64,000 nucleotides of DNA, taken from assembly GCA_030710605.1 (NCBI GenBank), contig CP092864.1, positions 143,303,361-143,367,360 of the forward strand. The letters run 5' to 3'. Below, one piece after another: positions 62,037 through 64,000 of the stretch. Under the pieces are notes generated by a model, which was not told the origin of the DNA, did not search any database, and was given only the letters and a program-made list of their open reading frames with translations. Origin of the DNA: Cordylochernes scorpioides (Eukaryota; Arthropoda; Arachnida; Pseudoscorpiones; Chernetidae). Within the stretch, counting starts at the first letter, position 1. Each line of letters starts with the position of its first letter. A program made the position numbers and the translations under genes.

Positions 62037-62304
62037 CACCTATCCCCCGATTTATACGGTAGATACGTTCCTGAGAAAAACTTGTAAATCGAGGGATAGG
62101 TGTATATTAAACTGTCAAATCTGAATAGGTGTTCGCCCCCTCATGAATCAGAGCCTCCCAATATTCTTTTCAACATAGGTAGTATAGAGTAGAATATCGC
62201 ATTTTAGTATAGTGCGATAAAAACAAAAAACAAAAACCTATTTGGAAAACCGTGTAAAAGCGAAAACGTGTAAAACAAGTACCGTGTAAATCGGGGGATA
62301 GGTG
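62037..62304 (+). mobile_element. MITE-F variant with a different interior
   Basis: Both F ends are present and TA flanks, but 62104-62205 is unrelated to other copies. Either an old subfamily or an end-swap. Confidence 0.85.
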
Positions 62305-62306
62305 TA

Positions 62307-63161
62307 TTTACAAATAAAATGCTGACTTAGTGTCACGTGACTAATGATGATAAACCGAGTAGCCCACCACAGATTATTCCGTAACAATATATATATAAAG
62401 ATGTTAAAAGGTCAATGACCTTTCTATATTAGCGCAGGAGTCCAATATAATCTGCCATGTGGCCTAGAAATGAGTTAGAAAGAGACAGGAACATACAGTG
62501 AAATTGAGATTTTCTTTTAACATCCGAAATGACCTACTGGAAAGGATTGAGAAGAAACACGTTTTGCTATTTTGTCCGACACTCAAAATGGTTAGCTGTA
62601 TTACTTCAAGGATCTATGTAAAGACGGAAGTGTAAGAAGAGGATGGCAAAAAATGGAATTCATGGACAAACTTGGGAGAAGACCCCAAGATTTTCTATAT
62701 CAAAAGACTAGCCATGGAAAAGAAGATCTGAGAGGATTGAAATATTGACAATAATCAATTTATGGTTTGTCACCAACTAATAACTTGTTGAGGAGACACT
62801 GATAGGTGTCTTTGTAGTTGGTCTTTTCGAGTAGTTCGACATCTTGGAGAATTTCACTCCCAACTTGGCGACTTCTGATGAATATTGAGTGGACAGGTAT
62901 AATCCGTGCGGATCCAGGTATCCAAATTGCAGTAAATCCTTCCATAATACCTCCAGTTACTTCAATCAGTTCTGCTCACTAGCCATTAATAGAAAAGAAG
63001 GACAATAGCATCTTATGAGTAATGTGATCACCATGTGATTTCCACAAGCTTCTAATAATTGGCTAATTTATTTGTATATAAACCTGTTTGGTAAAATGAT
63101 GTGAAAAAAACTTTAGTAAAATATGATCAACTTATCATTCAAAATAAGAAATATTTTGATA
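62307..63161. other. Unclassified sequence
   Basis: No recognised gene or repeat. A 61-codon minus frame at 62760-62945 has no motif. Confidence 0.45.
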
Positions 63162-63163
63162 TA

Positions 63164-63445
63164 CACCTATCCCTCGATTTACACGGTAGATACGTTCCTG
63201 AGAAAAACGTGTAAATCGAAAATTAAAAAATTTTCGCGAAATTTTTATGCGAAGAAATACAGACACAGTGTGCGTGTGCAGCAAGTCAGCACATAAGCTC
63301 GGGATTCCTCGTGGGATGTGTACACAGCGCATGTGTTCAATCACAGTAGCATTTAGTATAGTGCGATAAAAAAATAAATTATTTGGAAAACCGTGTAAAA
63401 GCGAAAACGTGTTAAACAAGTACCGCGTAAATCGGGGGATAAGTG
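63164..63445 (+). mobile_element. MITE-F copy, TA TSD
   Basis: CACCTATCCCTCGATTTACA to GGGGGATAAGTG, TA on both sides. The first subterminal repeat is truncated (AAATCGAAAATTAAAAAATT). Confidence 0.9.
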
Positions 63446-63447
63446 TA

Positions 63448-64000
63448 TTTAGAGAGAGAGAGAGAGAATCATAGATAGGGGCCTTGTTTCATTCAAGTTT
63501 CAAAATCGTAATTCATTACGAAGTTTGAAGGAAATACCTTTTATTATGCTCCAGAATTTAGAATCCTGTTTTCAGCCATTCCAGCCTAATATAGTTTAAA
63601 CCATTACGTAAAACTCTGAAAATTCCAATAATTCATCTTTTTTTAAGTCTATGTGGAGGTGAATCCTGTTTTGTGAAGATAAACAAATTAACAGGAAAAA
63701 ATATTCTATAAAAAATATCATTCCAAACCTTCTCACAATAAATTAATGGACTCAAAGAAATTGTATTAACTAATGTAAATTCAGGGTAATATATAGTATG
63801 CGCAAATATATATGGTTGTCATCAATTTATGCTTTAATAATTAGTATTTGCGCCCGTGGTAGTGGGACATCATTAATTTGTCTCAACAAGTGATTTATCA
63901 AATAGATACAAAAAGCTTTTGATGATTCAAAGCTAAGTCAAGAGCACTCTGTTCTATCCATTCAGGATGAAGTATTTCATTATACAATGGACTTTTTGTT
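63448..64000. other. Unclassified AT-rich sequence
   Basis: Begins with (GA)n. No gene or repeat is recognised to the window end. Confidence 0.45.

Overview
This is AT-rich eukaryotic nuclear DNA that is almost entirely repeats and mobile elements. A jockey-type LINE, a Tigger/pogo transposon, a Ty3/gypsy element and a U6 copy with animal-type sequence point to an arthropod; long minisatellites and many tRNA-derived SINEs would suit a chelicerate or crustacean, but the species cannot be fixed from sequence alone. I see no convincing intact host protein gene. The best host-like signal is a candidate Pol II promoter near 46.5 kb.

Layout. 0-12 kb: a 63-bp minisatellite, a 747-bp near-perfect palindrome, a U6 pseudogene, a 23-bp minisatellite interrupted by a LINE fragment, SINEs, and a 118-bp satellite. 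12-24 kb: MITEs, a Helitron carrying a tRNA-Gly copy, a 76-bp satellite related to the 118-bp one, two kinds of hammerhead-bearing elements, and a 56-bp satellite. 24-36 kb: nested SINE, LINE and Helitron copies, many with visible target-site duplications (TSDs). 36.5-41.7 kb: a full Ty3/gypsy element with indistinguishable LTRs and a 4-bp TSD. 42.6-45.3 kb: a Tigger element with TA TSD and a frameshifted transposase. 46-55 kb: candidate promoter, minisatellite, Helitrons, MITEs, and an assembly gap at 49617-49716. 55.9-58.9 kb: a 5'-truncated jockey LINE with a 14-15 bp TSD. 59-64 kb: more hammerhead-bearing elements, tRNA-headed SINE, and pogo-type MITEs.

The most notable signals are: (1) at least six hammerhead-ribozyme motifs in dispersed elements, with compensatory changes in stems I and II, some in tandem units of about 249 and 340 bp, plus related motifs inside large foldbacks with a covarying stem II; (2) a gypsy element whose gag start lies inside the 5' LTR and whose pol stop lies inside the 3' LTR, with a canonical TTTAAAC slippery site just before the gag stop; (3) Helitron-type elements with CTAG ends that carry tRNA-Gly(GCC) copies; (4) satellites that appear to have grown out of a Tc1/mariner-type MITE; (5) an N gap that a paralogous copy reads straight across.

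Family names used here (SINE-1, MITE-E, Helitron-A and so on) are local labels only. Coordinates of repeat edges are exact where a TSD or terminal repeat is described and approximate otherwise.
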